Positions 16,379 to 24,774 of a stretch of 64,000 bases of DNA are shown here, piece after piece. How positions within the stretch are numbered: the stretch's first letter is position 1; each line of letters starts with the position of its first letter. Source of the stretch: Bog-756 sp963831535 (GTDB lineage Bacteria; Actinomycetota; Acidimicrobiia; Acidimicrobiales; RAAP-2); the NCBI GenBank assembly GCA_963831535.1, contig CAWHQP010000010.1, positions 186,001 to 250,000 of the forward strand. Reading direction: 5' to 3'. The notes beneath the pieces were generated by a model. The model had not been told where the DNA came from. It saw nothing but the letters and a program-made list of their open reading frames with translations, and did no database searches. Made by a program: the position numbers and the translations under genes.

Positions 16379-17053
16379 CTAGATTCCGGCGATGCCCTGA
16401 CCGATGAGCACCACACCGAACACGACGAACAGCACCGACATGACGCTGGCATTGTTGTGCTTCAGCCAGGCGTTCCAACCGTGCAGCACCCCAGGCGCCC
16501 GGTCGCCGAGGACCAGCATCACCGCGATGGGAGCGGCGACACCGAGCACGGCGACGAACACATAGACCGCTGCGGCCGCCACCTGCTGCCCACCGGTCAG
16601 CCCCCCGGCCGACACATCGGCCGCGGTGGCAAACGCCACCACGATGCTCTTGGGATTCAGTGCTCCGAGCGTGAGGCCGGCCACGAGCGCCTTGCCGGGC
16701 GTGTATCCGGCGATTCCGTCCATCCACCCCGGCAGCGAGCCCTCCTGACCCTCCGTCGGCCGACGGCGGAATTTCCGGACCGCGGCCACCACCAGGTAGA
16801 GCCCGAGGGCCAGTTTCAATGCCGCCGCCCAGGTGGCGTGACCCGAATCCCTCGACAGCCCGACCGCTCCCGCGAGGGTGATGAGCACTCCGAGGACGAC
16901 GGCGACTCCGGCCACGAATCCGACCAGAAAGTTCAACGCATTGGCCAGCGGCCTACTCGTGAAGAGGAGCAGGATCGCCGGGATGATGTTCAACGGGGAC
17001 AGTGTCACCACCAGAGCAAGAGGAAGGATCTCCCCGATGACGATCTTCAGCAC
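16379..17053 (-). CDS. GAP family (Sap, sulfolipid-addressing type) membrane protein
   Basis: A 224-residue protein with about six helices, of the GAP/SfLAP family seen in mycobacteria, where members help place lipids or peptidolipids in the envelope; LysE-like in overall build. Telling segments are TLSPLNIIPAILLLFTSRPL near the N-terminus, GFVAGVAVVLGVLITLAG, and LVAGLTLGALNPKSIVVAFA. The GTG at 17053 has AAAGG 6 bases upstream. Function here is by analogy; the substrate is unknown. Confidence 0.75.
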   Translation of the reverse strand: MLKIVIGEILPLALVVTLSPLNIIPAILLLFTSRPLANALNFLVGFVAGVAVVLGVLITLAGAVGLSRDSGHATWAAALKLALGLYLVVAAVRKFRRRPTEGQEGSLPGWMDGIAGYTPGKALVAGLTLGALNPKSIVVAFATAADVSAGGLTGGQQVAAAAVYVFVAVLGVAAPIAVMLVLGDRAPGVLHGWNAWLKHNNASVMSVLFVVFGVVLIGQGIAGI

Positions 17054-17154
17054 GTGTTGCCTTTCGCTGCCGTAGCGAGCGAACCTAGCCGCCGATGGAT
17101 CCTGCCGACGGCCGTCGGAGCGCCGCCAGGCCTTTCCCAGGAGACCCTCCTCGA

Positions 17155-17739
17155 TCAGCTCCAGCTCGGGGACCGGGGTCCCCGGTCCCGGCGGTGGCGG
17201 CCGGACCACGGTGCCCAGTACCAGAAGGCGACGAGAGCGAGTCCCACGATCCCGATGATGAGGAACAGTAACGCCAGCGGATGGACGTCGACCCCGCCGA
17301 TCTGGGACGTCGCGAACGGCGGGCCGATGCCCATGCTGCGCATCGGGCCGGGAGCGAAGATCCGCATCGATCCGGGACTCGTGACCACGCGGCGCACGGC
17401 GAAGGCGAAGGAGTGAGTGCGGAATCCACCCACCAGGATCAGGCCGGCACCGATGGTCACCAAGCCCAAGAGGACGGTCAGGGCAACGGCCACCGGTGTC
17501 CGCCAACGTGGCGATGATGCAGGCAGGGACGGACTCGTGACCCCCCGGGCCTGGGCCCATGATGCGGCGAACCGTCGGGGATCGAAGGCGCTGTTCCCGA
17601 GAACGTCTTCGGGTGAACCCCCCTCCGACTGGGCCTCCTCGAGGTCGGCCGTCAGGTCGGCGGCCATCTCGTTAGCGATGGCGTCGGGAACGTTGAGTCG
17701 CCGCCACTCACGTCGACACTCTTCGACGAACTCACTCAC
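17155..17739 (-). CDS. HAAS domain membrane protein of PadR operon
   Basis: A 194-residue protein. The N-terminal 45 residues form a HAAS-like helical domain (EWRRLNVPDAIANEMAADLT, then DLEEAQSEGGSPEDVLG), which in this family lies next to PadR regulators. Two membrane helices follow: about 82-105 (VAVALTVLLGLVTIGAGLIL) and about 157-177. The tail is basic. The GTG start overlaps the PadR stop by 4 nt (GTGA). It probably transmits a signal to or from the PadR protein; the mechanism is unknown. Confidence 0.75.
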   Translation of the reverse strand: MSEFVEECRREWRRLNVPDAIANEMAADLTADLEEAQSEGGSPEDVLGNSAFDPRRFAASWAQARGVTSPSLPASSPRWRTPVAVALTVLLGLVTIGAGLILVGGFRTHSFAFAVRRVVTSPGSMRIFAPGPMRSMGIGPPFATSQIGGVDVHPLALLFLIIGIVGLALVAFWYWAPWSGRHRRDRGPRSPSWS

Positions 17740-18089
17740 GGCACCACCTCCGTTTTGACCAGACCGAGCGCGCCGTCAACGGCGTCACGCGTCGCTTGCC
17801 ATTCCTTGACTCCGGCTTTTAGCGCCTGTTCGCCCTGGAGCGAGAGGCTGTAGTACTTCCTCGGCGGGCCCCCGTTGCTCGCAGCCCGACGGGTCTCGAC
17901 GAGGCCGTCGCGCTCCAGCCGGCCCAGGAGCGGATAGATCGAGCCCTCCCCGACCGTGGAGAGGCCCCGTCCGCGCAGCCGTTTGGTCATCTCATAGCCG
18001 TAGGCCGGGCCCTCGCCCATCACGGCCAGGAGGCAGAGGTCGAGAACCCCCCGCAGCAACTGACTTCGCCGACCCTCCTGGCTACCCAT
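17736..18089 (-). CDS. PadR family transcriptional regulator
   Basis: A 117-residue winged-helix repressor. RGVLDLCLLAVMGEGPAYGY and EMTKRLRGRGLSTVGEGSIY are the PadR signature; PLLGRLERDGLVETRR is the wing region. ATG 18089 is used because the family sequence begins there (MGSQEGRRSQLLRG). Two palindromes directly upstream (18095-18127) could be its operator. The partner HAAS gene overlaps its stop. PadR proteins often respond to phenolic acids or drugs; the signal here is unknown. Confidence 0.88.
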   Translation of the reverse strand: MGSQEGRRSQLLRGVLDLCLLAVMGEGPAYGYEMTKRLRGRGLSTVGEGSIYPLLGRLERDGLVETRRAASNGGPPRKYYSLSLQGEQALKAGVKEWQATRDAVDGALGLVKTEVVP

Positions 18090-18094
18090 GCACC

Positions 18095-18127
18095 ACAAGT
18101 TACCGTCTTGTACCTTGCTCTGCAAGG
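18095..18127. promoter_or_regulatory. Two palindromes upstream of PadR gene
   Basis: ACAAG-N7-CTTGT at 18095-18111 and CCTTGC-TCT-GCAAGG at 18113-18127 lie immediately before ATG 18089 (minus strand). They share the core CTTG/CAAG, so they may be a double operator. Confidence 0.55.
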
Positions 18128-18367
18128 CACCATGGACGTACGTCCGGGTTCCCTCTATCTATCCCCTGGACCTGGCGCGCCGAATGCCCTCATGGAACCG
18201 CACGGCCCCAGGGAACCGCGGACGGTCCCGGTGGTCGAGCGTGTGACACCGGTGCTCGCACGCGCTAGCCCCTTCCCGGCAAGACCGGGCCGCAGTGACG
18301 CTGACCGTGATCGTCGGGCGGACCGCTCTGGCGCAGTCGATAGTCTCCCGGGACGCCTGAGAGAGAC

Positions 18368-18598
18368 CTAGTGGACGTCGATCTTCTCGCCGGACTGCAG
18401 TGCCGCCACCATCCTGGCCAGATCATCCCCCTGCAGACGCGAACCCAACAGCTTCCGCAACTTGCGGGTGATCAACTCATCGGATTGGCCTTTGCAGACC
18501 TGGGAAAGCCGGTTCATCTCCTTTTTCGTCTCGGCCCTGGCATTCCCTTCTTCAAGATCGTCCAACTCACGTTGGAATACCGATGCATTGGTTGTCAT
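18368..18598 (-). CDS. Small charged protein of unknown function
   Basis: A 76-residue, highly charged, helical protein (begins MTTNASVFQRELDDLEEG). No domain was recognised. The ATG has GAGG seven bases upstream, and the codon pattern looks coding. The 278 bp before it, up to the PadR region, contains only a weak hairpin near 18211-18229. Unassigned. Confidence 0.55.
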   Translation of the reverse strand: MTTNASVFQRELDDLEEGNARAETKKEMNRLSQVCKGQSDELITRKLRKLLGSRLQGDDLARMVAALQSGEKIDVH

Positions 18599-18863
18599 GT
18601 CCGATCCTCACTTGTCGTTCTGGCTCCCGTGGTCCCCGTCTATCAGGTCGCACCTTCGCACGTAGGGATGCCGGAAACCGGTCAGCTCGCGGCTCGGGGA
18701 TCCTCGGGCCGCGAGGAGGCGGATCGATGCCTGGGGGAATTGGTGTAGACCTAGGGGCGCTACCAGGTCAGAGGCAGGCGAAGGGGTTCCCCTCACCGAC
18801 CCCGCGCCCGGCGGAAGATCCAGCGTCCTCTCCCGTCCGAATCCATAGGCGCCGAGGAGTCGA

Positions 18864-19052
18864 ATGACCGCCGTGTTGGATCCAGAATCATCCGTAGCAC
18901 CTGCCTGCGAGGGATCAGGAAGGTTCCCCGATGTCGTCAACGACATTGTCCGCGACGAGCGGTTCTACATCTGTTCCGACTGCGGAGCCACGATGCCCAC
19001 CTTCGAGTTGACCCCGGTTCACGGGCGGAGTGGCGGCGGACCGTCGTTCTGA
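18864..19052 (+). CDS. Small zinc-ribbon-like protein
   Basis: A 62-residue protein with one CSDCG knuckle (YICSDCGATMPTFELTP). A lone CxxC pair suggests a degenerate or half zinc ribbon. The ATG has GAGGAG four bases upstream. It has the build of other small actinobacterial ribbon proteins; the 87-residue protein at 35948 is a fuller version. Function unknown. The 265 bp before it show nothing else. Confidence 0.55.
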   Translation: MTAVLDPESSVAPACEGSGRFPDVVNDIVRDERFYICSDCGATMPTFELTPVHGRSGGGPSF

Positions 19053-19182
19053 CCCGTCGACCACTAACGCCGAGCCATCCTCGGTAACCGGGGAGCGAGG
19101 ACGGAAATCGGAGCCGGGCTGCCCGGCCACGGAGTGGTGAGGTCAGCCAGATCCGGGTGACGATCCGGAGCCTCGGACGCCT

Positions 19183-19206
19183 GTCCGGCCTACTCGGGGG
19201 CCGGAC
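19183..19206. terminator. Strong hairpin downstream of cupin gene
   Basis: GTCCGGCC and GGCCGGAC form a perfect 8-bp stem with an 8-base loop, 72 bp past the cupin stop (minus strand) and also downstream of the plus-strand small gene ending at 19052. Confidence 0.65.
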
Positions 19207-19277
19207 GAACGACCACTACCCGGCCATCCGGTCCGATCCTTCGGGCCGCCCGTGCGCGAAAGCGACAGCGACAGCGA

Positions 19278-19733
19278 TCAGCTGACCAGCACGTCGGGTC
19301 GGGGCAGGCCCTCGGCCTCGCACAGGGCGTAGTACGCCTCGAGCGCACCGGGTCCGTCGAAGACGCTCTCGATGCTTCCGTCAGCGGCCAGGTTGAGGTT
19401 GACCCCGTACATCTGGAACCACACCTGCGTGTCATCCTCGATGCATTCGAGGGTGTGGACGGATCCGGCCGGCTCGAACAGGAACGAGCCGGCCCGGTTG
19501 ACGTAGTCGTACTCGCGGTACCTCCAGGCACCGGACATTGTGTAGCCGTAGACCGGACCGGTGTGGCGGTGGGTCTGCACGGCATAGCCGGCTTGGAAGA
19601 TGTTCTCGACGATCCAGAGGCCTTCGGCCACGTCGACCTGGATCACCTTGAGTTTGTTGCCTCCGCCGATCTCGGCAAAGGGAAGTTCAGCGGCGCCGCG
19701 ATGCTTGGCCTCGATGGCTGTATCCATGCTCAT
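19278..19733 (-). CDS. Cupin protein, 2,4'-dihydroxyacetophenone dioxygenase-like
   Basis: A 151-residue cupin. The metal-binding block is AVQTHRHTGPVYGYTMSGAW, followed by FLFEPAGSVHTLEC (third His). This matches the 2,4'-dihydroxyacetophenone dioxygenase-like family, which cleaves a carbon-carbon bond of hydroxyacetophenones with a single metal ion. The true substrate is unknown. The start region carries a 17-bp tandem duplication, so the RBS and start codon occur twice. A terminator lies downstream. Confidence 0.75.
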   Translation of the reverse strand: MSMDTAIEAKHRGAAELPFAEIGGGNKLKVIQVDVAEGLWIVENIFQAGYAVQTHRHTGPVYGYTMSGAWRYREYDYVNRAGSFLFEPAGSVHTLECIEDDTQVWFQMYGVNLNLAADGSIESVFDGPGALEAYYALCEAEGLPRPDVLVS

Positions 19734-19761
19734 GGTTGCTCCTGGCTCATGGTTGCTCCTG
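19728..19761 (-). repeat. 17-bp tandem duplication of RBS plus start codon
   Basis: Two identical 17-bp units, read on the minus strand, each contain GGAG-caacc-ATG-AGC. The upstream copy begins a 6-codon frame (MSQEQP) that stops in TGA overlapping the ATG of the cupin gene. Because 17 is not a multiple of three, the second copy is out of frame with the first. Confidence 0.9.
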
Positions 19762-20263
19762 TCGTCTCAGCCGTAACGGGCGTCACCAGGATGTCCCCCG
19801 TGGCCCGATCCAGCCGGCGTCCTTACACAGTGTCATAGATGGGGAAACCAGGTCCACGGTTCGGCCATCCTCTCGACAAATGCTCCGAGGACCTGCACAT
19901 TGGACCTCCCCAGACATGGCGAGCTCGAGCCCGGCCGAGACTCCGGGGACGGCCGTCGGACGGCACCAATCCCGCTACCGGCCATGGGTCACACCCCAGC
20001 TGATCACGAGGCGACAGTAGGATCCGGCTGGTGGCTTACGACGCGGCCCCTGCGGGGTTGGCTCCGGGCGGCGCCCGAACACCTCCGGGCCGGACACCAG
20101 CTCACCTCGTGGGCGGATCTGGCTGTCGCCTACGCAGGGTCGCTTCCGGTGAAACCGTGAGGCACGTCGCCATCGGTGACCGCCGGGTGCCCGTCCTCCA
20201 CTGCCGACAGCGACGCGGCGGAAGCACCCTCCCGACGCCCCACCGTTCTGACCCGGAGCCCGG
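19762..20263. other. 501-bp region without a convincing gene
   Basis: No frame here resembles a known protein. A TAGGAT box at 20018-20023 with GTG at 20031 has the leaderless layout, but the 78-codon frame it opens has no recognisable features and runs into the SRPBCC gene start. It may be a remnant. Confidence 0.35.
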
Positions 20264-20779
20264 GTGAGGCCGGTGGACCTCACCGCCATGGCCGTTGAGG
20301 TGGCCGTCCGGTTCGAGGCACCGGTCGGGGCCGTGTGGGAGCTGCTGACCGATGTCGAGCGCATGGCCGGACTCGGTCCCGAGCACGTTCGGGCCCGGTG
20401 GCTCACCTCGGCACCCGCGGTGGGTGCCCGGTTCATGGGATGGAACCGCATCGGCCAACACGAGTGGGACGTCATCTGCGTGGTGACCAGGTGCCAGGCG
20501 CCGCGGTTCATCGAGTGGAACGTGGGCGAGGGACCGCTCCCCTCATCGACGTGGTCGTACCACCTCACCGAGGAGGGACCCGCTGCTTCGTCGGTCACCC
20601 AGCGCTTCCAGCACGGACCCGGTGGCAGTGGTGTACGCGATGCCGTGGAGCGCCACCCCGAACGGGCGGACCGCATCGTGCAAGGCCGCGCGGACACCCT
20701 CCACACCAATATGGTGCTGACCCTGGAGGCGGCGGGCCGGCTCCTCGCAGAGCCGGGCCGTGGCGTCGCCCTCCCCTGA
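20264..20779 (+). CDS. SRPBCC family (polyketide cyclase-like) protein
   Basis: A 171-residue START/Bet v1-like fold protein. AVEVAVRFEAPVGAVWELLT is the typical first strand and helix, followed by the IEWNVGEGPLPSSTWSYHLT region. Such proteins bind or cyclise hydrophobic ligands. GTG 20264 has GGAG five bases upstream; ATG 20288 is an alternative. It lies just before the leaderless methyltransferase gene, which has its own promoter. Ligand unknown. Confidence 0.75.
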   Translation: MRPVDLTAMAVEVAVRFEAPVGAVWELLTDVERMAGLGPEHVRARWLTSAPAVGARFMGWNRIGQHEWDVICVVTRCQAPRFIEWNVGEGPLPSSTWSYHLTEEGPAASSVTQRFQHGPGGSGVRDAVERHPERADRIVQGRADTLHTNMVLTLEAAGRLLAEPGRGVALP

Positions 20780-20886
20780 TCACCGGCCGTATTCGGTAGT
20801 CACCGGTCGGTGGTGGGGGGCCGGGGCGCCATGGGCGGTTCCCAGACCCGACACCCGGTGTGTCCGGCCCGGGCCGACAGCCCCGC

Positions 20887-20892
20887 TACCCT
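20887..20892 (+). promoter_or_regulatory. -10 box (TACCCT) of leaderless methyltransferase gene
   Basis: TACCCT, six bases, ATG 20899. Confidence 0.5.
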
Positions 20893-20898
20893 CGGCTC

Positions 20899-21657
20899 AT
20901 GGTCGGGGATTCCCTCTGGGAGCAGCACGCGGCATGGTGGCAGGAGGAGTACACCGACGGGGCCGACGCCGAGTACGAGGAGCAGATTCTCCCCCTCGTG
21001 GAGCGTGCTCTGGGCGCGGCGACGCGGGTCCTGGACGTCGGCTGCGGTGAGGGACAGGTCAGTCGTCGACTGGCCAATCGTGGCGCTCAGGTGGTGGGCT
21101 TCGATCCAACCGCCGCACAGGTCCGCGTGGCACGAGAGCGGGGTGGAACGGCGAGCTTCATGAGGGCCCGGGCCGAGCAGATCCCGTGTCGGGACCACAG
21201 CTTCGATGCCGTGGTGCTGTGCCTGGCACTCGAACACGTGGACCCGTTCGAGTCCGCCATCCACGAGGTCAGTCGGGTCCTCGCTCCGGGCGGTTTGTTT
21301 CTGCTGCTTCTGGTCCACCCGCTTCTCCAGTCACCCGGGAGTGGATGGGTGGAGGACCTGAACACGAACGAGCATTTCTGGAGGATCGGCACCTATCTCC
21401 TGGACGATGTGGCCGTCGACGAAGTTGAACCCGGAGTCAGCCTGCAGTTCGCCTACCGACCCCTCAGCAGGTACGTGCACACCATGGGCGAAGCGGGACT
21501 GTTGATCGAGGACATGGTTGAACCGACACCTCCACCGGCGGTCCTGGTCGAGACGGGGAACGTGCCAGGCGCATCGGGGATCCCGCGGCTACTACTGCTG
21601 TACGCCCGTCGACTCGATGAGGGCCGCGACCACGGTTTACCCACCTATCCCAGGTAG
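20899..21657 (+). CDS. Class I SAM-dependent methyltransferase
   Basis: A 252-residue Rossmann-type methyltransferase. Motif I is RVLDVGCGEGQVSRRLANRG, the SAM-binding loop; the Asp in QVVGFDPTAAQ follows, and FDAVVLCLALEHVDPFESA is motif IV. The start is ATG 20899, six bases after TACCCT, not the upstream start at 20860. It could act on a small molecule; no pathway is evident. Confidence 0.85.
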   Translation: MVGDSLWEQHAAWWQEEYTDGADAEYEEQILPLVERALGAATRVLDVGCGEGQVSRRLANRGAQVVGFDPTAAQVRVARERGGTASFMRARAEQIPCRDHSFDAVVLCLALEHVDPFESAIHEVSRVLAPGGLFLLLLVHPLLQSPGSGWVEDLNTNEHFWRIGTYLLDDVAVDEVEPGVSLQFAYRPLSRYVHTMGEAGLLIEDMVEPTPPPAVLVETGNVPGASGIPRLLLLYARRLDEGRDHGLPTYPR

Positions 21658-21773
21658 AGAAAGTCGGCTGTGCCGCCCTACCCACAGGGCCGGTCGCTAC
21701 TCAGCCGCGCAGGCAGAGATGCTCCCGATCGCGGCGCTGCGGCCAGGCCCGCCGACGAGTGCGACCCGGGCGG

Positions 21774-21779
21774 TACGAT
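21774..21779 (+). promoter_or_regulatory. -10 box (TACGAT) of leaderless GH114 gene
   Basis: TACGAT, six bases, ATG 21786. Confidence 0.45.
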
Positions 21780-21785
21780 GGGGTG

Positions 21786-22706
21786 ATGGGCAGGGGGCTA
21801 TGGGGTGCCGGGGGACACTGGGGCGCTCGCCTCTTCACCAGGGCCTGTGCCGTGCCACTGGCCCTGGTCCTCTGTCTGGTCGGCTCGCTCCCGGGTGCCG
21901 GTGCGGCCACCTGGTGGACTCCACCGCTCGGCAATCAGCCCTGGCAGTGGGAGCTCAGCCACCCCTTGAAGCTGACCAGTGCGTCGGACATGGGTACGGA
22001 TGACAAGCTTCCGAACGGTCAGCTGGCGCCCGCTCCTTCGATCTATGACATCGACGGCATCATCAACCCGGCGTCGACCGTCACCGCACTCCACGCGCTC
22101 GGCAAACACGTCGTCTGCTACGTCGAGGTCGGTGCGGCGGGCAACTACTACACACCTGCGGAGGAAGGTATTCCGGTGACGTACTTCACCACTGCTGAAG
22201 AACGCCGGAGAGTTCGGAGCCAAGGTACCCGGCTATCCCGAGTACTACCTCAACATCCAGTCTCCGGCGACGGTTTTCATCATCGCAGGCGATGATCAAG
22301 CAACAGTGCGCAGACAAGGGATTCGACGCCGTCGAGACCGACATCGACGAGGAGTACAACGACCACAGTGGCTTCCCGTTGACCAAGTCGATCGAGGAGA
22401 CCTACATGACGATCTCTGGCCAACTTCATGCACAGCCTCGGTCTGGGCTGGTGGATCAAGAACCCTGACGACACCGGGGACAGCTACGCCACGGACATGT
22501 ACCCCCTGGCCGATGCCGTGCTGACTGAGCAGTGCAACCAGTACTCCTCGTGCGGCCTGTTGTCGGCGTATGTGGGTCACAAGGCGGTGTTCAACGCCGA
22601 GTACCGGCTGGGGCCATTGTCCTTCTGCGACAAGGACGACGCACTGGGGTTCAACGGCGCCCGCTTCAATGTGGGGCTCACCGGGGTCCGGAGACCCTGC
22701 CGGTAG
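21786..22706 (+). pseudogene. GH114-like secreted enzyme, broken by three frameshifts
   Basis: Endo-alpha-1,4-polygalactosaminidase (GH114) type protein, normally about 290 residues. The signal peptide is in the first fragment (ACAVPLALVLCLVGSLPGAG). The sequence then follows the family through IYDIDGIINPASTVTALHAL, the frame-shifted GFDAVETDIDEEYNDHSGFP, and GWWIKNPDDTGDSYATDMYP to the normal C-terminus (LTGVRRPCR). The frame changes near 22197, 22292 and 22415, each explained by one extra G. No internal stop breaks the conserved parts, so this is either a very young pseudogene or a sequencing error. Confidence 0.75.
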
Positions 22707-22851
22707 TGGCTCGGCCCCGGTGGCGGTCCCCACCGCTGTCCGTCAGGCCAGACGCCCCACTGGCCGACGGCCGCGATCCCCTACCACCCACCCGTGGCGT
22801 CAGCCCGGCCCGAGCACCGGTCCCGGCGGACGCACCAACCCGGATTCGCCC

Positions 22852-23220
22852 ATGGACCGGACGACGCCGAATCCTGGAGCCCGGGTCGCACTCGGATCGG
22901 AGCGTGTATCGGCCCTGGACCGGCTGCGGACACTGGAGCACGAGCTCGCCGGTCTGGCCGGCGACGCAGGTGACGCCAACGGGGACGACGAGCATGATCC
23001 AGAAGGATCGACCGTGGCCTATGAGCGTGCACGGGTGGCTGGGCTCCTGGTCCGAGCGGTGTCCCACCTCGAGGATGTGGACCGTGCCCTCGAGAAGCTG
23101 GCGAAGGGGCGCTACTCGGTCTGTGAGGGCTGTGGTGGGCAGATACCCTCGGCCCGACTCGAAGCACTGCCTGCGGCTCGGACCTGCATCGGCTGTGCAT
23201 CGCCACCGGCCCGTCGTTGA
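22852..23220 (+). CDS. TraR/DksA-like zinc-finger protein
   Basis: A 122-residue protein. A coiled-coil-like helical part (about 20-95) leads into a C4 zinc finger, VCEGCGGQIPSARLEAL then RTCIGCAS. The layout is that of DksA/TraR proteins, which bind the RNA polymerase secondary channel and modulate rRNA and stress promoters. Small actinobacterial versions have been described as polymerase-binding regulators. ATG 22852 is used; earlier codons in the frame belong to the GH114 region. Confidence 0.8.
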   Translation: MDRTTPNPGARVALGSERVSALDRLRTLEHELAGLAGDAGDANGDDEHDPEGSTVAYERARVAGLLVRAVSHLEDVDRALEKLAKGRYSVCEGCGGQIPSARLEALPAARTCIGCASPPARR

Positions 23221-23350
23221 CGGTCCGGGATCACCGGGGCCGATCCTTCCCTGGGCGGTCGTGACGGTCGACGCCGGGAGGCACGTCAGCCACGGAGCGG
23301 AAGTGTGTCCGGGACAAAGTCAGGTCCGGGCATGCCGGCGGTCCGGCGCT

Positions 23351-24550
23351 TCATCCGAACATTACTTCCAGTTGGCGGGGACCTCTGACCTGTCCGCCGG
23401 CCCACACGACCTCGGTGCCCTCGGCCAGATGGAAGACCGGGACGCGGGCCAGCCACTCCTCGAGAGCGACCCGCAGCTCCATGCGCGCCAGATTGGAACC
23501 GGCACACCGGTGGATACCTGAGCCGAATGCCACATGCCGGTTCTCCCGGCGATCGAGGAGTACCTCATCAGCCCGATCGAAGGCGGCCGGGTCCCGATTC
23601 GCCGCGGGGAAATTCAGGAGGAGTTTGTCGCCCTGCTTCATCGGACAACCGGAGAATTCAACATCGCCCGTCACGATGCGGGCCATGGTCACCGGGGAGT
23701 AGGCGCGGAGGAGTTCCTCCACCGCCGTGTCCATGAGCGCAGGTTCGGCCACGAGCCGCTGGCGGTCACCGTCATTCGTGGCCAGGTGCCACAGCGCCGA
23801 TCCGATGGCACTCCAGGTGGTGTCGATACCGGCGATCATGGTCAGAATGGCCATGCCCAAGATGACCATGTCATCGACCGATCCTCCCTCCACCTCGGCG
23901 TGGAGGAGGTAGGTCAGGAGGTCGTCGCCGTCAGTGTCGCGCCGTTCGTTGATCCGGTCCCAGAGGTAGTAGCCGAGACCGAACATCCCACGCTGGACAC
24001 GTTCAGGGTCATCGGCGAATTCCAGGGCGTCACGGACCCAGCCGGTGAATGTCTCGGAAAGCTCCTCGGGGATTCCGAGGATCGTGCCGATAACGCGTAC
24101 GGGAATCTGCTGCGCATAGTCGGCCGCGGCATCGGCCCGGCCGGCGTCCAGGTGGGCGTCGATGAGCGAGCGGCACAGTGACCTCGTCATGGGCTCATAG
24201 GACTCCACCCTGGCGTGAGAGAACCAGGGCAGCAGAAGCCGACGGGTCCACGTGTGCAGCGGTGGATCGGAGGTGATCGGTGGGAGGCCGTAGGTGAGGA
24301 TCGGGGTCTCCTCTTCCTCCATGGAATCGATGACGCTGGTGTTGGCCGAGCTGAAGTGATCGGTGTCCTTGGCCATGGCGGTGACATCCGCGTAGGTCGT
24401 CGGGAGCCAGACGCTCCCTCTGCGGTTGGTGTGGGCGATCGGACACACCTGACGCAGCTCGTCCCAGCGGGGAAACGGATTCCGCACATAGGCACCATCG
24501 AGGACGTCGAAATCCGACGTCCAGTCATCAACGGGCTCAGTTCTCGCCAC
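23351..24550 (-). CDS. Cytochrome P450
   Basis: A 399-residue bacterial class I P450. The heme-binding signature is FGSGIHRCAGSNLAR (Cys ligand), the I-helix has AGIDTTWS for oxygen activation, and the K-helix ExxR is EELLR. GTG 24550 is used because GGGAGG lies six bases before it. P450s of this type hydroxylate steroids, terpenoids or xenobiotics, using a ferredoxin partner; none is visible next to it. Substrate unknown. Confidence 0.92.
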   Translation of the reverse strand: MARTEPVDDWTSDFDVLDGAYVRNPFPRWDELRQVCPIAHTNRRGSVWLPTTYADVTAMAKDTDHFSSANTSVIDSMEEEETPILTYGLPPITSDPPLHTWTRRLLLPWFSHARVESYEPMTRSLCRSLIDAHLDAGRADAAADYAQQIPVRVIGTILGIPEELSETFTGWVRDALEFADDPERVQRGMFGLGYYLWDRINERRDTDGDDLLTYLLHAEVEGGSVDDMVILGMAILTMIAGIDTTWSAIGSALWHLATNDGDRQRLVAEPALMDTAVEELLRAYSPVTMARIVTGDVEFSGCPMKQGDKLLLNFPAANRDPAAFDRADEVLLDRRENRHVAFGSGIHRCAGSNLARMELRVALEEWLARVPVFHLAEGTEVVWAGGQVRGPRQLEVMFG

Positions 24551-24774
24551 GTGCCGCCTCCCAAGTCCAGGTAGTGCTAGTGGTGTCTTACACCCGGGGC
24601 CGCCGGGAGTGCCACATCCCACCGTGCTGGACGGTCTCGGACCACCGTCAACGCCGGCCTAGTCCGTCGGACCCCGCAGGCCGCCGGGATAACCACGAAC
24701 GGTGCCGACCACGATGTGATCGTCCCCATCCATCGCCGTTAACATCAGCAACTCATGTCGAACCTGGAGACCGC

